From Mycolicibacterium nivoides (GTDB taxonomy: Bacteria; Actinomycetota; Actinomycetes; Mycobacteriales; Mycobacteriaceae): a stretch of 64,000 bases of DNA. Numbering within the stretch: the first letter of the stretch is position 1; the number at the start of each line of letters is the position of its first letter. Positions 18,826 to 28,093 of this stretch are shown here, piece by piece. The stretch is from NCBI RefSeq assembly GCF_003855255.1, contig NZ_CP034072.1:3944245-4008244 (forward strand), read 5' to 3'. Both the position numbers and the translations under genes were made by a program. Under the pieces are notes generated by a model, which was not told where the DNA came from, did not search any database, and was given only the letters and a program-made list of their open reading frames with translations.

Positions 18826-19569
18826 ATGAGCAACGTGCTGTGGATGACCCTGCCGTACATCGCCTTCACCTCGTTCGCCCTCGGGCACGTCTGGCGCTAC
18901 AAGGCCGACCAGTTCGGCTGGACCACAAGGTCTTCGCAGATCTACGAGAGCAAGCTGTTGCGGCTGGGCAGCCCGCTGTTCCATTTCGGCATCCTCGGCG
19001 TGCTCGCCGGGCATGTCGGGGGGCTGCTGATCCCCCAGTCGTGGACCTCGGCGGTCGGCATCTCCGAGCACTTCTATCACCTGATGTCGGTGAGCCTGGG
19101 GTCGATCGCCGGGTTGGCTGTGGTCGCAGGGGTGGGCATCCTGCTGTACCGCCGCGTCACCGTCCCAGAGGTGCGCACCGCGACCACGCTCAACGACAAG
19201 GTGATGTACCTGCTGCTGGTCGGGGCGCTGGCGACCGGGATGCTGAACACCCTGACCAACGTGTTCTCGACGTACAACTACCGCGAAACCGTGTCGCCCT
19301 GGTTCCGCAGCCTGTTCACCTTGCATCCGGCACCGGAGCTGATGGCTGGATCCCCGTGGACGTTCCAGGCGCATGTGCTGATAGTGCTCGCCCTGCTCGG
19401 CTTCTGGCCCTACACGCGGCTGGTGCACATGTTCAGTGCACCGATCGGTTATCTGGTCCGCCCCTATGTGATCTACCGCAGCCGCGATCCGCATCGGGCC
19501 GGAAAGAACCGCTACGCCAAGGCCTGGGTGACGCCGCAGGCACCGCCCCAGCGCAGCCGTTGGGTGTGA
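18826..19569 (+). CDS. narI: Respiratory nitrate reductase gamma subunit NarI (cytochrome b)
   Basis: A 247-residue integral membrane protein. The ATG at 18826 is preferred over an upstream in-frame start because MSNVLWMTLPYIAF begins the first membrane helix and an Arg-rich extension would be unusual. About five hydrophobic segments are visible. GHVWRYKADQFGW, HFGILGVLAGHVGG, ISEHFYHLMS and FQAHVLIVLALLGFWPYTRLVHMFSAP supply the His residues used for the two b hemes. It oxidises menaquinol. No narK nitrate transporter is in this window. Confidence 0.95.
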   Translation: MSNVLWMTLPYIAFTSFALGHVWRYKADQFGWTTRSSQIYESKLLRLGSPLFHFGILGVLAGHVGGLLIPQSWTSAVGISEHFYHLMSVSLGSIAGLAVVAGVGILLYRRVTVPEVRTATTLNDKVMYLLLVGALATGMLNTLTNVFSTYNYRETVSPWFRSLFTLHPAPELMAGSPWTFQAHVLIVLALLGFWPYTRLVHMFSAPIGYLVRPYVIYRSRDPHRAGKNRYAKAWVTPQAPPQRSRWV

Positions 19570-19669
19570 GCCACCTGAAGACGCCGGGCCTGCACCGATA
19601 GGCAGCTCCGATCGGCTCGTCGGAAACTCCGCTTTGACGATCGCATCGCGGTGACGGAACCTCGATTGC

Positions 19670-20695
19670 ATGCGCACCGTCCGAGTGTCCGCGCGGGTGC
19701 GCATCGCGATGACGCCGCCACCGGGCGACCATCGTCCCGCGCTGCGCGTCGCCCTCGGCCTGGCCGTGCCCGGGGTGGCCCTGCTTCTCGCGGGACGCCC
19801 GGACCTGATGATCTACGCGGTGTTCGGTGCGGTCACCGGGATGTACGGCCGGGCCGAGCCCCGGCAACGCCGTGTCGTCCATCAGACGCAGGCGGCGGCC
19901 ATCCTGATCGCAGGCGTCGCCATCGGCGTGGCCCTGTCGAGCATGCGGGCGCACCCCTGGGCGCTGGTGGTCACCGCAGTCGTCTTCGTGACGGTGGGAT
20001 CGGTGGTGACCGACCGCCTCGCGCTCAAACCGGAGGGGCCGTTCTACGGGGTGTTCGCCCTCGGCGCAGTCGCCACGGTGCCGGCCGGGCGGGTCTCGCC
20101 GGTGGCTGCGGTGTCCATATGCGCCGCAACGGCTTTACTGTGCATCGCGCTCGGCGCCCTCGATGCACCTCGGGCACCCCGCTTCGCACCACGTAGCTTC
20201 ACCACACCCGTGCAGAGCGTGCCGATCCATGCCGCCCGCTACGCGGCGGCCGTCACCGCGGCAGGCACCGCAGGTCTGTTTCTCGGGGTGGACCACGCCA
20301 ACTGGGCGATCGCCGCGGCCACCGGTCCGCTGGCGGCAGCCGATACCAGTGGCCGGGTCCGCCGCGGCGCGCACCGCTTGATGGGCACACTCATCGGTCT
20401 CGTGGTGGCCGCCCTGCTTCTGGTTCCGCATCCCGACGAGTACATCCTGGCCATCTGTGTGATGGTGCTGTTGTTCCCGACCGAACTGTTCATGGCACAC
20501 CACCACGCGATCGCCCTGGGCTTCTTCACCCCGCTGATCATGCTGATGACCGATCTGGCCGAACCGGCGGAGCCGCTCGCGCTGCTCGCCTACCGCGGGA
20601 TCGACACCGTCATCGGCGTCGCAGCGGCCATCGGGGTCGCGCTGTTGCTACCCGGACCGGGTTTCAGCTGGACACGATGCCGACGACCAGGTTGA
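19670..20695 (+). CDS. FUSC-like polytopic inner-membrane protein
   Basis: A 341-residue protein with roughly ten hydrophobic segments arranged in two similar halves. Each half contains a pattern like the FUSC/aromatic-acid-exporter family: [19 protein letters not shown] in the first and [29 protein letters not shown] in the second. It is possibly an efflux component for aromatic or weak acids; the substrate is unknown. Its last 32 bases overlap tail-to-tail with the DUF1345 gene on the opposite strand. Confidence 0.75.
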   Translation: MRTVRVSARVRIAMTPPPGDHRPALRVALGLAVPGVALLLAGRPDLMIYAVFGAVTGMYGRAEPRQRRVVHQTQAAAILIAGVAIGVALSSMRAHPWALVVTAVVFVTVGSVVTDRLALKPEGPFYGVFALGAVATVPAGRVSPVAAVSICAATALLCIALGALDAPRAPRFAPRSFTTPVQSVPIHAARYAAAVTAAGTAGLFLGVDHANWAIAAATGPLAAADTSGRVRRGAHRLMGTLIGLVVAALLLVPHPDEYILAICVMVLLFPTELFMAHHHAIALGFFTPLIMLMTDLAEPAEPLALLAYRGIDTVIGVAAAIGVALLLPGPGFSWTRCRRPG

Positions 20696-21299
20696 TCGTG
20701 GTTGCGAGGATCACGGTTCCGAACAGATACGACAGCAGGCAGTGCCGCAGCGTGACCGCGCGGATGGTCGTGTCGGTGACGCTGGTGTCCGACACCTGAT
20801 AGGTCATGCCGAGGTTGTAGCTGAAGTAGAAGAAATCCCGGAACGCCGGCAGCTCGTCGGAATTGAAGTCGATGCCACCGGCTTTCGGGGTGTAGTACAG
20901 ATATGCGTAGCGGGCGGCGTACATCAGGTGCATACCCGCCCACGCCATGAAGACCCCGGCCAGCGCCGCGGTGGCCGCGCTCGGATCGCTGTGTGAACCA
21001 CCGCGAACCAGCATGACCACGATGCTGACCAGCGCACCGAGCGCGGCCGCCACGATCACGAGTTCCTCGACCACCGGGTTGAAGGCTTCCTGGCGGGCAT
21101 GGTCTCGGGTGGCGCCGGCATCCATGGGCCACAGCAGAATCCATCCACCGGCGACGAAAACCGCTCCGGTGGAGGCGATCCCGACCAGCACCCCGAGAGA
21201 GGCATCGGTCAGCGCTCCGGTTATCTGGCCCGCGAGTACGCCGACGATCACCGAGCCCCCGAGCCGGGTAACCGGGGAGAGCAGCCATGGTGCTGCCAT
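20664..21299 (-). CDS. DUF1345-type four/five-helix membrane protein
   Basis: A 211-residue membrane protein starting [20 protein letters not shown]. It shows the DUF1345 pattern: [20 protein letters not shown], then a short acidic loop and [23 protein letters not shown] near residue 150, then [16 protein letters not shown] helices. The function is unknown. Its ATG overlaps the stop of the upstream molybdoenzyme gene by one base, so the two are coupled. It could be a membrane partner of that enzyme, but this is inference from gene order. Confidence 0.8.
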   Translation of the reverse strand: MAAPWLLSPVTRLGGSVIVGVLAGQITGALTDASLGVLVGIASTGAVFVAGGWILLWPMDAGATRDHARQEAFNPVVEELVIVAAALGALVSIVVMLVRGGSHSDPSAATAALAGVFMAWAGMHLMYAARYAYLYYTPKAGGIDFNSDELPAFRDFFYFSYNLGMTYQVSDTSVTDTTIRAVTLRHCLLSYLFGTVILATTINLVVGIVSS

Positions 21300-23602
21300 C
21301 AGGCGGGCGCCGACAGGGACACACGCACCTTGACGTTCTTCATGATGGGTTGATCGCTCTGGGTGCTGTAGTCGCCGATCGCGCACAGCACGTTCATCTC
21401 GGGCATGTAGCCCGCGGCACAGCCGCGCGGAATGCCGTACGGGATGGCCTTGTAGCGCCGTAGCGATCGAGTGCTGCCGTCGCGCGCGGTGGCGACGATG
21501 TCGACGTCGTCGAGCTCCTTGATCCCACGCTCGGCCATGTCCTGCGCATTCATGAAAACCAGTGTGCGCAGGTTCTTCACGCCGCGATAGCGGTCGTTGT
21601 CGGAGTAGATGGTGGTGTTCCACTGATCGTGTGAGCGCAGCGTGGCCAGGATCAGCGTGCCGGGCGCGGTGCTGTCGTCGGGTAGGTCGACCGCCGAGAA
21701 CTCGGCCCGGCCGGACGGGGTCAGGAAGATCAGTTCCCGCGCCGGCTGCTTGATGCGGAAGCCCAGCGGGAGCCTGACCCGGCGGTTGAAATCCTCGAAA
21801 CCGTTGAGCACCTTGGCCATCGTGTCCCGGATCCGGTCGTAGTCCTCGACGTACCAGCTCCACGGCGTGCCGCTGGAGGGCAGTGCGGCCCGCGCGATCC
21901 CGGCGATGATCGCCGGTTCCGACATCAGGTGCGGCGAGGCGGGCTTCTTCATCCCGACCGAGAGGTGCACCATGCTCATCGAATCCTCGACCGAGGTGGA
22001 CTGGACCCCGGCCTTCTGGTGATCCTTCTCGGTACGGCCCAGACACGGCAGGATCAGTGCCCGGTGACCGTGGATCACGTGACTGCGGTTGAGTTTCGTG
22101 CTCACCTGCACGGTGAGACCGCATTTCTGCAGACCCGCGAATGTGTACGCGGTGTCCGGGGCGGCACTGGCGAAGTTCCCGCCCATCCCGACGAACACCT
22201 TGATCTCGTCGCGGTGCATGGCCTCGATGGTGTGCACGGTGTCCATTCCGTGCTCGCGCGGCGGGTCGATACCGCACACCTCGGCGAGCCGGTCGAGGAA
22301 GGCGCCTGCCGGCCGGTGGTCGATACCGCAGGTGCGGTTGCCCTGCACATTGCTGTGCCCTCGCACCGGTGACGGCCCGGCTCCTTCGCGGCCCAGATTG
22401 CCGCGCAGCAGAAGCAGATTGACGATCTCCCGCACGCTGTCCACGCCGTGCTCGTGCTGGGTGACACCGAGGCACCAGCTGATGATGCTGCGGTCGGCGT
22501 CGCAGTAGATCTTTGCCGCCTTGCGGATATCGGCCTGGCGCACACCGGATTTGTATTCGATCTCGTCCCATGAGGTGGCCACACAGACCGCGCGGTAGTT
22601 CTCGAATCCAGCGGTGTAGCGGGCGATGAACTCGGCATCCAGCGCCTTGGGGTCGATTTCCGCGTGTTCCAGAACGGCTTTGGCGATGCCGCGGATGAGC
22701 GCCATGTCCCCACCGATCCGGGGCTGCAGGTTCAGCGTGCTGGTCTTGGTGGACTTGAAGGTGGCCATCCGCAGGAAGTCGTGCGGGATGATGGTCTTGG
22801 TGGCGCCGGCTTCGACCAGCGGGTTGATGTGCACGACCTGCGCACCGCGCCGGTAGGCCTCGGACAGCGCGGTGAGCATGCGCGGCGCGTTGGAGGCGGC
22901 GTTGACGCCGATGATGAACAGCGCGTCGGCGGTCTCCCAGTCCTCGAGGTCGACGGTGCCCTTGCCCGTTCCCAGCGCTGCCTGCAGCGCCCGCCCGCTC
23001 GCCTCGTGGCACATGTTGGAGCAGTCCGGCAGATTGTTGGTGCCGAGCTCGCGGGCCATCAGCTGGTACAGGAACGTGGCCTCGTTGCCCAGCCGGCCCG
23101 ACGTGTAGAACGCCGCCTGGTTCGGGTCGTCCAGATCCGCCAGTGCCCGGCCGACCACATCGAACGCGTCGCGCCAGCTGATCGGTTCGTAGTGATCGGT
23201 CCCGGAGTTGTAGATCATCGGTTCGGTCAGCCGGCCCTGGTCTTCGAGGGCGAAATCGCTCCAGGTCGCCAGTTCGGAGACGGTGTGCCGGGCGAAGAAT
23301 TCCGGACCGCAGCGCTTGTGCGTCATCTCCCACGTGACGTGTTTGATGCCGTTCTCGCAGATGTCGAGTTTGAGGCCCTTCATGTCGTCGGGCCAGGCGC
23401 AGCCCGGACAGTCGAAGCCGCCGTCCTCGTGGTTCATCTTCATGATCGCGCGGGGGCCGTCGATGGGCTCGCGCTCGCGGATCAGGAACCCGGTGACGCT
23501 CTTCGCCGCGCCCCATCCGGCCGCGGGGTGATGGTAGGGGTGGAATTCCGGTTGGTCGTGCCCCTCGGCGTCGGTGCGCTGCTCGGTGCCCCGGTCTGTC
23601 AT
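21299..23602 (-). CDS. FdhF/YdeP-family molybdopterin oxidoreductase
   Basis: A 767-residue molybdopterin oxidoreductase. The N-terminal [13 protein letters not shown], the partly Cys-poor cluster region, [16 protein letters not shown] and [14 protein letters not shown] are typical of the FdhF/YdeP group rather than of classical selenocysteine or Cys formate dehydrogenases. The cofactor-lobe motifs [12 protein letters not shown] and [19 protein letters not shown] are present. Formate dehydrogenase activity is often assigned to the group but is not proven; E. coli YdeP is linked to acid resistance. The gene is divergent from a LysR regulator with a clear LysR-type box between them. Confidence 0.85.
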   Translation of the reverse strand: MTDRGTEQRTDAEGHDQPEFHPYHHPAAGWGAAKSVTGFLIREREPIDGPRAIMKMNHEDGGFDCPGCAWPDDMKGLKLDICENGIKHVTWEMTHKRCGPEFFARHTVSELATWSDFALEDQGRLTEPMIYNSGTDHYEPISWRDAFDVVGRALADLDDPNQAAFYTSGRLGNEATFLYQLMARELGTNNLPDCSNMCHEASGRALQAALGTGKGTVDLEDWETADALFIIGVNAASNAPRMLTALSEAYRRGAQVVHINPLVEAGATKTIIPHDFLRMATFKSTKTSTLNLQPRIGGDMALIRGIAKAVLEHAEIDPKALDAEFIARYTAGFENYRAVCVATSWDEIEYKSGVRQADIRKAAKIYCDADRSIISWCLGVTQHEHGVDSVREIVNLLLLRGNLGREGAGPSPVRGHSNVQGNRTCGIDHRPAGAFLDRLAEVCGIDPPREHGMDTVHTIEAMHRDEIKVFVGMGGNFASAAPDTAYTFAGLQKCGLTVQVSTKLNRSHVIHGHRALILPCLGRTEKDHQKAGVQSTSVEDSMSMVHLSVGMKKPASPHLMSEPAIIAGIARAALPSSGTPWSWYVEDYDRIRDTMAKVLNGFEDFNRRVRLPLGFRIKQPARELIFLTPSGRAEFSAVDLPDDSTAPGTLILATLRSHDQWNTTIYSDNDRYRGVKNLRTLVFMNAQDMAERGIKELDDVDIVATARDGSTRSLRRYKAIPYGIPRGCAAGYMPEMNVLCAIGDYSTQSDQPIMKNVKVRVSLSAPA

Positions 23603-23657
23603 GAGTCAAGTCTGCGCGCCTGCGAACGGCCGCGTCCAAGGAATGTTTCCGACGATG

Positions 23658-23676
23658 CGATAAGCCGCGCCTATCG
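23658..23676. promoter_or_regulatory. LysR-type operator between the molybdoenzyme and its LysR regulator
   Basis: CGATA-N9-TATCG is a perfect dyad that also satisfies the LysR T-N11-A rule (T23661 and A23673). It lies in the divergent spacer 18 bases before the preferred lysR ATG and 56 bases before the oxidoreductase start, a position suited to autorepression and activation of the divergent gene. Confidence 0.65.
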
Positions 23677-23694
23677 TCCGTGGTCGAATGGCTC

Positions 23695-24600
23695 ATGCTG
23701 TTCCGCCAGCTCGAATACTTCGTCGCGCTCGCCCGCGAGAAGCATTTCGCCCGCGCCGCGAGCGCGTGCTACGTATCGCAGCCGGCATTGTCGGAAGCCA
23801 TCCGCAAACTGGAGAACGAGCTCAAGGTTCCCCTGGTACGTCGTGGGCAGAGCTTCGAAGGCCTGACACCCGAGGGTGAGCGGCTGGTGTTGTGGGCACG
23901 CCGGATCCTGGCCGATCACGATGCCCTCATCCATGAAGTCACCGCATTGCAGACGGGCCTCACCGGAGAGCTGCGGCTCGGCGTCATCCCCGCGGCCTCG
24001 AGCACCGTGGCACTGCTCACCGATCCGTTCTGCGCCGAACATCCGCTGGTGCGGGTGCAACTGGAGAGCAGCCAGCGCTCGGCAGGGATCGTGGAGCGTC
24101 TCCGCCGGTTCGAGCTCGACGCGGGCATCATCTACCCGGACGGGCAGAACACCACCGGCCTGCTGGTCACACCGCTCTACCAGGAGCGCCAGGTGCTGAT
24201 CGCCAGCAGCGAGTTGCTGACGAGCCAAGCGGATCCGACCACCTGGGCCGACGCGCTGCAACTACCGCTGTGCCTGCTGAACAAGGGGATGCGCGGCCGT
24301 CAACTCCTCGACGACGTGCTGGCCGGCCAGGGCCTCACTCCGATGCCGCGGTTGGAGGCCGATTCGGTGGTCTCACTGATGGCGCACGTCAGCACCGGTC
24401 GATGGGCCAGCATCGTCGGCCAGACCTGGCTGCGCACGTTGCGCACGCCGGACGGGGTGAGGGTGGTGCCGTTGGACGACCCGCCGGTGACTGCGACGGT
24501 CGCGCTGGTCACCAGCGCCGCCGAGCCGGGATCGGTGTTGGCCCGCGCCTTGGTCAAGACGGCGCTAGAGGTACCAGTCGGGCAGCTGCTCGGGCCGTAG
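23695..24600 (+). CDS. LysR-family transcriptional regulator (divergent to FdhF/YdeP gene)
   Basis: A 301-residue LysR protein read from ATG 23695 ([25 protein letters not shown]). A GTG 15 bases upstream gives five more residues. The helix-turn-helix [22 protein letters not shown] is followed by an effector domain beginning [15 protein letters not shown]. It probably controls the molybdoenzyme-DUF1345 pair across the shared spacer. The last 36 bases overlap the 3' end of the CDF transporter gene on the other strand. Confidence 0.88.
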   Translation: MLFRQLEYFVALAREKHFARAASACYVSQPALSEAIRKLENELKVPLVRRGQSFEGLTPEGERLVLWARRILADHDALIHEVTALQTGLTGELRLGVIPAASSTVALLTDPFCAEHPLVRVQLESSQRSAGIVERLRRFELDAGIIYPDGQNTTGLLVTPLYQERQVLIASSELLTSQADPTTWADALQLPLCLLNKGMRGRQLLDDVLAGQGLTPMPRLEADSVVSLMAHVSTGRWASIVGQTWLRTLRTPDGVRVVPLDDPPVTATVALVTSAAEPGSVLARALVKTALEVPVGQLLGP

Positions 24601-25527
24601 TTCGGTGCGATCGCCGGGACGGGTGAGAGTCAGTACCGCGCGCACGATCTCGGGCCGGGTCTGCAGTACGTCGGCGATCGCATTGAGCCGTGCCGCGACG
24701 TTGGATTCGGCGGCGTCACCGGTCAGGTCGACCGCAGCCACCAGGTAGATACGGTCCGCCCCAACCCATTCCATGTGCAGATAGCTGACCCGTTCGATGT
24801 CGGGGTGATCGAGCAGCGCCCGCAGCACATTGTTGCGGGCGAGCGGGGTGGCCGCCTCCCCGGTCAGGAAGTCCATGTTGCGCCCGATGAGGAACAGCGC
24901 GACGCCGCCCAGCAGCACTCCGACCAGGATCGACCCGACGGCATCCCACACCGCGTTCCCGGTGAGCTGATGCACCGCGATGCCTGCAGCGGCGATCATC
25001 AGGCCGATCAGCGCCGAGAGGTCTTCGGCGAACACCGCGCGCAGCATCGGATTCGACGTCACCCTGATGTAGCGCAGCGGGTGGATACGCCGCCGCACCG
25101 CGCCCGATCGGGTCTGGCGCAGGGCTTGCGCGAACGACGTTCCCTCCAGCACGAAGGCGATGCCCAGCACCGCGTACGCCCATCCGTACGACGTCGCCTC
25201 GCCCTCCCCGGTCAGCGAGGAGATGCCGTGCCAGATCGACACCACCGCACCGACGGTGAACAACCCGAACGCGGCGAACATCGACCAGATGTAGCCCGCC
25301 CGGCCATACCCCAACCGATGTTCGGCATCAGCCGGCTTCATCGACTTGCGCGTACCTATCAGCAGGAACACCTCGTTGCCGGTGTCCGCCCAGGAGTGAG
25401 CGGACTCGGCCAGCATGGAGGCCGAGCCGGTGATGCCCGCGACCGCGGTCTTGGCGACCGCGATGAGTACGTTGGCGCCGAGCGCGACGGCGACGGTCAA
25501 GACACTCTCGTCACCCGAATCGCTCAT
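24565..25527 (-). CDS. Cation diffusion facilitator (SLC30A9/COG0053-like)
   Basis: A 320-residue transporter with about six membrane segments and a C-terminal cytosolic alpha/beta domain ([22 protein letters not shown]). The TM2 metal motif [12 protein letters not shown] carries the usual HxxxD pair. The TM5 counterpart is [12 protein letters not shown], where the expected His is absent, as in SLC30A9-like members. The metal is unknown (zinc, iron or manganese are possible). It overlaps the LysR gene tail-to-tail and is separated from fadA6 by a strong terminator. Confidence 0.87.
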   Translation of the reverse strand: MSDSGDESVLTVAVALGANVLIAVAKTAVAGITGSASMLAESAHSWADTGNEVFLLIGTRKSMKPADAEHRLGYGRAGYIWSMFAAFGLFTVGAVVSIWHGISSLTGEGEATSYGWAYAVLGIAFVLEGTSFAQALRQTRSGAVRRRIHPLRYIRVTSNPMLRAVFAEDLSALIGLMIAAAGIAVHQLTGNAVWDAVGSILVGVLLGGVALFLIGRNMDFLTGEAATPLARNNVLRALLDHPDIERVSYLHMEWVGADRIYLVAAVDLTGDAAESNVAARLNAIADVLQTRPEIVRAVLTLTRPGDRTELRPEQLPDWYL

Positions 25528-25560
25528 GTCCTGGACACTAACGGGCCTGCCCCCAACGCA

Positions 25561-25596
25561 ACGGTCCCCCGCAAGCCGGAGCTTGCGGGGGACCGT
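25561..25596 (-). terminator. 16-bp stem terminator after fadA6
   Basis: ACGGTCCCCCGCAAGC pairs perfectly with GCTTGCGGGGGACCGT around a CGGA loop. It is located 21 bases beyond the fadA6 stop in the direction of transcription and separates fadA6 from the CDF gene. Confidence 0.85.
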
Positions 25597-25617
25597 CGGC
25601 GGAAGAAATCCGTCAGA

Positions 25618-26775
25618 TCAGAGGCGCTCGATGATCGTGACGTTGGCGGTGCCGCCGCCCTCGCACATGGTCTGCAGGCCGTAACGGCCTCCGGTGCGCT
25701 CGAGGGTGTTGAGCATGGTCGCGAACAGCTTGGCGCCGGTGGCGCCCAGCGGGTGGCCCAGGGCGATGGCGCCGCCACTCGGGTTGACCTTGGCCGGATC
25801 GGCCTTGGTCTCCTTGAGCCACGCCAGCACGACCGGCGCGAAGGCCTCGTTGATCTCGACGGTGTCGATGTCGTCGATCGACAGGCCGGTCTTCTCCAGT
25901 GCGTACTGGGTGGCCGGGATCGGGCCGGTCAGCATCATCACCGGATCGTCGCCGCGCGCGCTGATGTGGTGGATCCGGGCGCGGGGCTTCAGGTTGTACT
26001 TGTTGACCGCTTCCTCAGAGGCCAGCAGCACCGCCGCCGCACCATCGGAGATCTGGCTGGCCAGCGCAGCCGTCAGCCGGCCGCCTTCGACGAGGGGCTT
26101 CAGCGAGGCCAGCTTCTCCAGCGTCGATTCGCGCGGTCCCTCGTCGACACCGAAGTCGCCGACCGGGACGATCTCGTTGTCGAAGTGGCCGGCCCGGATC
26201 GCGGCGAACGCGCGCTGATGGCTGTTGTAGGCGAACTCCTCCATCTCCTCGCGGGAGATGTCCCACTTCTCGGCGATCATTTCCGAACCACGGAACTGCG
26301 AGATCTCCTGATCTCCGTAGCGGTGCAGCCAGTTCTTGGATTCGTTTGTGGGCGAGGTGAACCCGAACTCCTTGCCGACCACCATGGCCGAGGAGATCGG
26401 CACCCAGCTCATGTTCTGCATGCCGCCGGCCAGGATGAGGTCGGCCGTGCCCGACATGATGGCCTGGGCGCCGAAGGAGATGGCCTGCTGGCTGGAACCG
26501 CACTGCCGGTCGACGGTGACGCCGGGGACGGACTCGGGGTAACCGGCGGCCAGCCAGGTCAGGCGGCCGATGTTGCCGGCCTGCCCGCCGATGGCGTCGA
26601 CGCAGCCGACGATGACGTCGTCAACGGCGCCCGGGTCGACGTCGACGCGGTCGAAGATGGCGCGGAACGCGTGCACGCCGAGGTCGATCGGGTGCACCTC
26701 GGCCAGCGAGCCGTTCTTCTTACCTACCGGCGTACGCACCGCATCGACGACATATGCCTGGGTTGTTGAAGCCAT
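25618..26775 (-). CDS. fadA6: FadA6 steroid-ring thiolase
   Basis: A 385-residue thiolase starting MASTTQAYVVDAVRTPVGKKNG, with AAAGGAG 8 bases before the ATG. A longer in-frame extension upstream has no such site. The nucleophile Cys is in TVDRQCGSSQQAI, the His in [16 protein letters not shown], and the second Cys in QTMCEGGGTAN. In the KstR2 regulon FadA6 (Rv3556c) cleaves the beta-keto acyl-CoA produced after ring C opening. The next upstream gene is kstR2, 17 bases away, so the two are probably cotranscribed. Confidence 0.93.
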   Translation of the reverse strand: MASTTQAYVVDAVRTPVGKKNGSLAEVHPIDLGVHAFRAIFDRVDVDPGAVDDVIVGCVDAIGGQAGNIGRLTWLAAGYPESVPGVTVDRQCGSSQQAISFGAQAIMSGTADLILAGGMQNMSWVPISSAMVVGKEFGFTSPTNESKNWLHRYGDQEISQFRGSEMIAEKWDISREEMEEFAYNSHQRAFAAIRAGHFDNEIVPVGDFGVDEGPRESTLEKLASLKPLVEGGRLTAALASQISDGAAAVLLASEEAVNKYNLKPRARIHHISARGDDPVMMLTGPIPATQYALEKTGLSIDDIDTVEINEAFAPVVLAWLKETKADPAKVNPSGGAIALGHPLGATGAKLFATMLNTLERTGGRYGLQTMCEGGGTANVTIIERL

Positions 26776-26792
26776 TACTAGTCTCCTTTGAC

Positions 26793-27395
26793 CTAACGGG
26801 CGGCGGTGATTCCGCCGAGGACGATGGCGAGGTATTGCCGGCCGACCTCTTCGGCCGAAAGCGGTCCGCCCGGCTGGTACCAGCGGACCGAAACCCAGGT
26901 GGTGTCGCGGATGAACCGGTACACCAGGTCGACGTCGATGTCCTGACGGAACGAGCCGTCGGAGATACCCTGCTGCAGGATGTCCACCCACATCTTGCGC
27001 TGTTCGCGGTTGCGCTCGTCGACGAAGTCGAACTGCGGGATCGATGAGAGCCGCTTGGCCTCATCCTGGTAGATCACCACCTGCGCATGCCGGTGCTCGA
27101 TCGCCTCGAAGGACGTCATGAACAGTCCGGTGAGCCGGCCCAGCGGGGTGGTCTCGCGGTCGAGGATCTCCTGGTATCGCGCGAACAGCCAGTCGAGGAA
27201 GTCCTTGAGCACTTCCTCGACCATCTGCTCTTTGGACTTGAAGTGGTGGTAGAGGCTGCCCGACAGGATTCCTGCGGAGTCAGCGATATCGCGGACTGTC
27301 GTCGCCTTCAGGCCGCGTTCGGCAAACATCGTCGCGGCAAGGTCCAGAAGCTCGTCGCGTCTGCTTGCCGGTTGGCTGGGCGTATCCGGCGCCAT
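26793..27395 (-). CDS. kstR2: KstR2 TetR-family repressor of HIP catabolism
   Basis: A 200-residue TetR protein read from ATG 27395; a GTG two codons earlier is also possible. The N-terminal HTH is MFAERGLKATTVRDIADSAGILSGSLYHHFKSKE. The ligand domain includes YQDEAKRLSSIPQFDFVDERNREQRKMWVDIL and IRDTTWVSVRWYQPGGPLSAEEV, matching remembered Rv3557c. It represses its own unit and the echA20 and fadD3 units, and is released by HIP-CoA. A KstR2 box lies 15 bases upstream, which fits autoregulation. Confidence 0.94.
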   Translation of the reverse strand: MAPDTPSQPASRRDELLDLAATMFAERGLKATTVRDIADSAGILSGSLYHHFKSKEQMVEEVLKDFLDWLFARYQEILDRETTPLGRLTGLFMTSFEAIEHRHAQVVIYQDEAKRLSSIPQFDFVDERNREQRKMWVDILQQGISDGSFRQDIDVDLVYRFIRDTTWVSVRWYQPGGPLSAEEVGRQYLAIVLGGITAAR

Positions 27396-27410
27396 CGTCA
27401 CAGCATAGCA

Positions 27411-27424
27411 ACCAAGCGCTTGCT
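27411..27424. promoter_or_regulatory. KstR2-type operator upstream of kstR2
   Basis: ACCAAGCGCTTGCT fits AnCAAGnnCTTGnT at every fixed position. It is 15 bases before the kstR2 ATG, consistent with autorepression of the kstR2-fadA6 transcript. Confidence 0.9.
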
Positions 27425-27549
27425 AGGTCATATTCGGGGCGGTTTGTCGCATTGCTACGTGGAAGTCACCAGGTTTGGTACTGCCCGCGTCGCCTGGCAG
27501 GTCCGGCACCCCGGCGCTCAAGTGAGGCCCGCGTCCCTTAACCAGACTT

Positions 27550-27581
27550 GAGCCCGGCACAGCAGAGGCTGTGCCGGGCTC
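27550..27581 (-). terminator. Stem-loop after the small Pro/Gly-rich gene
   Basis: GAGCCCGGCACAGC and its exact complement flank an AGAG loop, 13 bases beyond the stop of the minus-strand small gene. Confidence 0.75.
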
Positions 27582-27594
27582 AATTCGTTCTCGA

Positions 27595-27867
27595 TCAGCA
27601 GGGCACGAACGGCGGGCAGGGACCCCGCCCCGGAGGCGGCGGCAGTCCGGGGCCACCCGGCCCCGGACCGAACCCCGGCCCACCTGGACCACCCGGTCCC
27701 GGTCCGAATCCCGGTCCACCGGGCCCACCCGGGCCGCAGGGCGCTCCGGGCGGACAAGGCGGAGGCGGCGCTGCCGCTGCAACCGCAGAGCCGATGGTCG
27801 CTGCACCGAACAGCGACAGGGCTAACAGGGCCGAACCGGCGGCGGCCCGACGCTTCGTCGTTCGCAC
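27595..27867 (-). CDS. Small secreted Pro/Gly-rich peptide (copy A)
   Basis: A 90-residue protein. Residues 1-33 form a signal peptide (KRR, then ALLALSLFGAATIGSAVAAAA). The mature part is almost entirely Pro and Gly, including two copies of a GPGGPGGPGFGP-type unit, with paired Cys near PPPPCPPGAPC and at the very C terminus. No enzyme fold is expected; it is probably an envelope or secreted structural peptide. It is divergent from the response regulator gene. A second gene of the same type lies on the far side of this two-component system. Confidence 0.75.
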   Translation of the reverse strand: MRTTKRRAAAGSALLALSLFGAATIGSAVAAAAPPPPCPPGAPCGPGGPGGPGFGPGPGGPGGPGFGPGPGGPGLPPPPGRGPCPPFVPC

Positions 27868-28093
27868 AATTCACTTCCTCTCATCGTCGATACGCATACA
27901 CATCGCCGCCGGGGCAATTCGTTGGGCGGCAGGCTAATCGTCTCGAGACGCAATATGCGGCCGCTTTGCTCTCCCTATCCCCCAGCTATGAATCGCCACG
28001 CGAGATCTGCCTCACTTTCTCCTGCAGCTACTTCATAGGTGTGCCACAGAATCACCACAGTCGACGCATAACGCGACTGAAGAGAATCTGCCG

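Noticed and set aside
21299..23602. Naming the molybdoenzyme as formate dehydrogenase FdhF
   Set aside because: The sequence fits the FdhF/YdeP group, but formate activity is not shown by any visible catalytic Cys/Sec motif, so no symbol is given.
22664..23866. 400-codon plus-strand frame opposite the FdhF/YdeP gene
   Set aside because: It lies wholly antisense to a well-supported molybdoenzyme gene, shows Arg/Val-rich shadow composition and no domain.
27650..27735. Repeated GGTCCG/CCCGG units as a CRISPR-like or DNA repeat array
   Set aside because: The periodicity comes from coding Pro-Gly repeats, with no constant repeat length or spacers.
27595..27867. PE/PPE or PE-PGRS family membership of the Pro/Gly-rich peptide
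   Set aside because: There is no PE or PPE domain at the N terminus; it is a short signal peptide followed by low-complexity Pro/Gly sequence.
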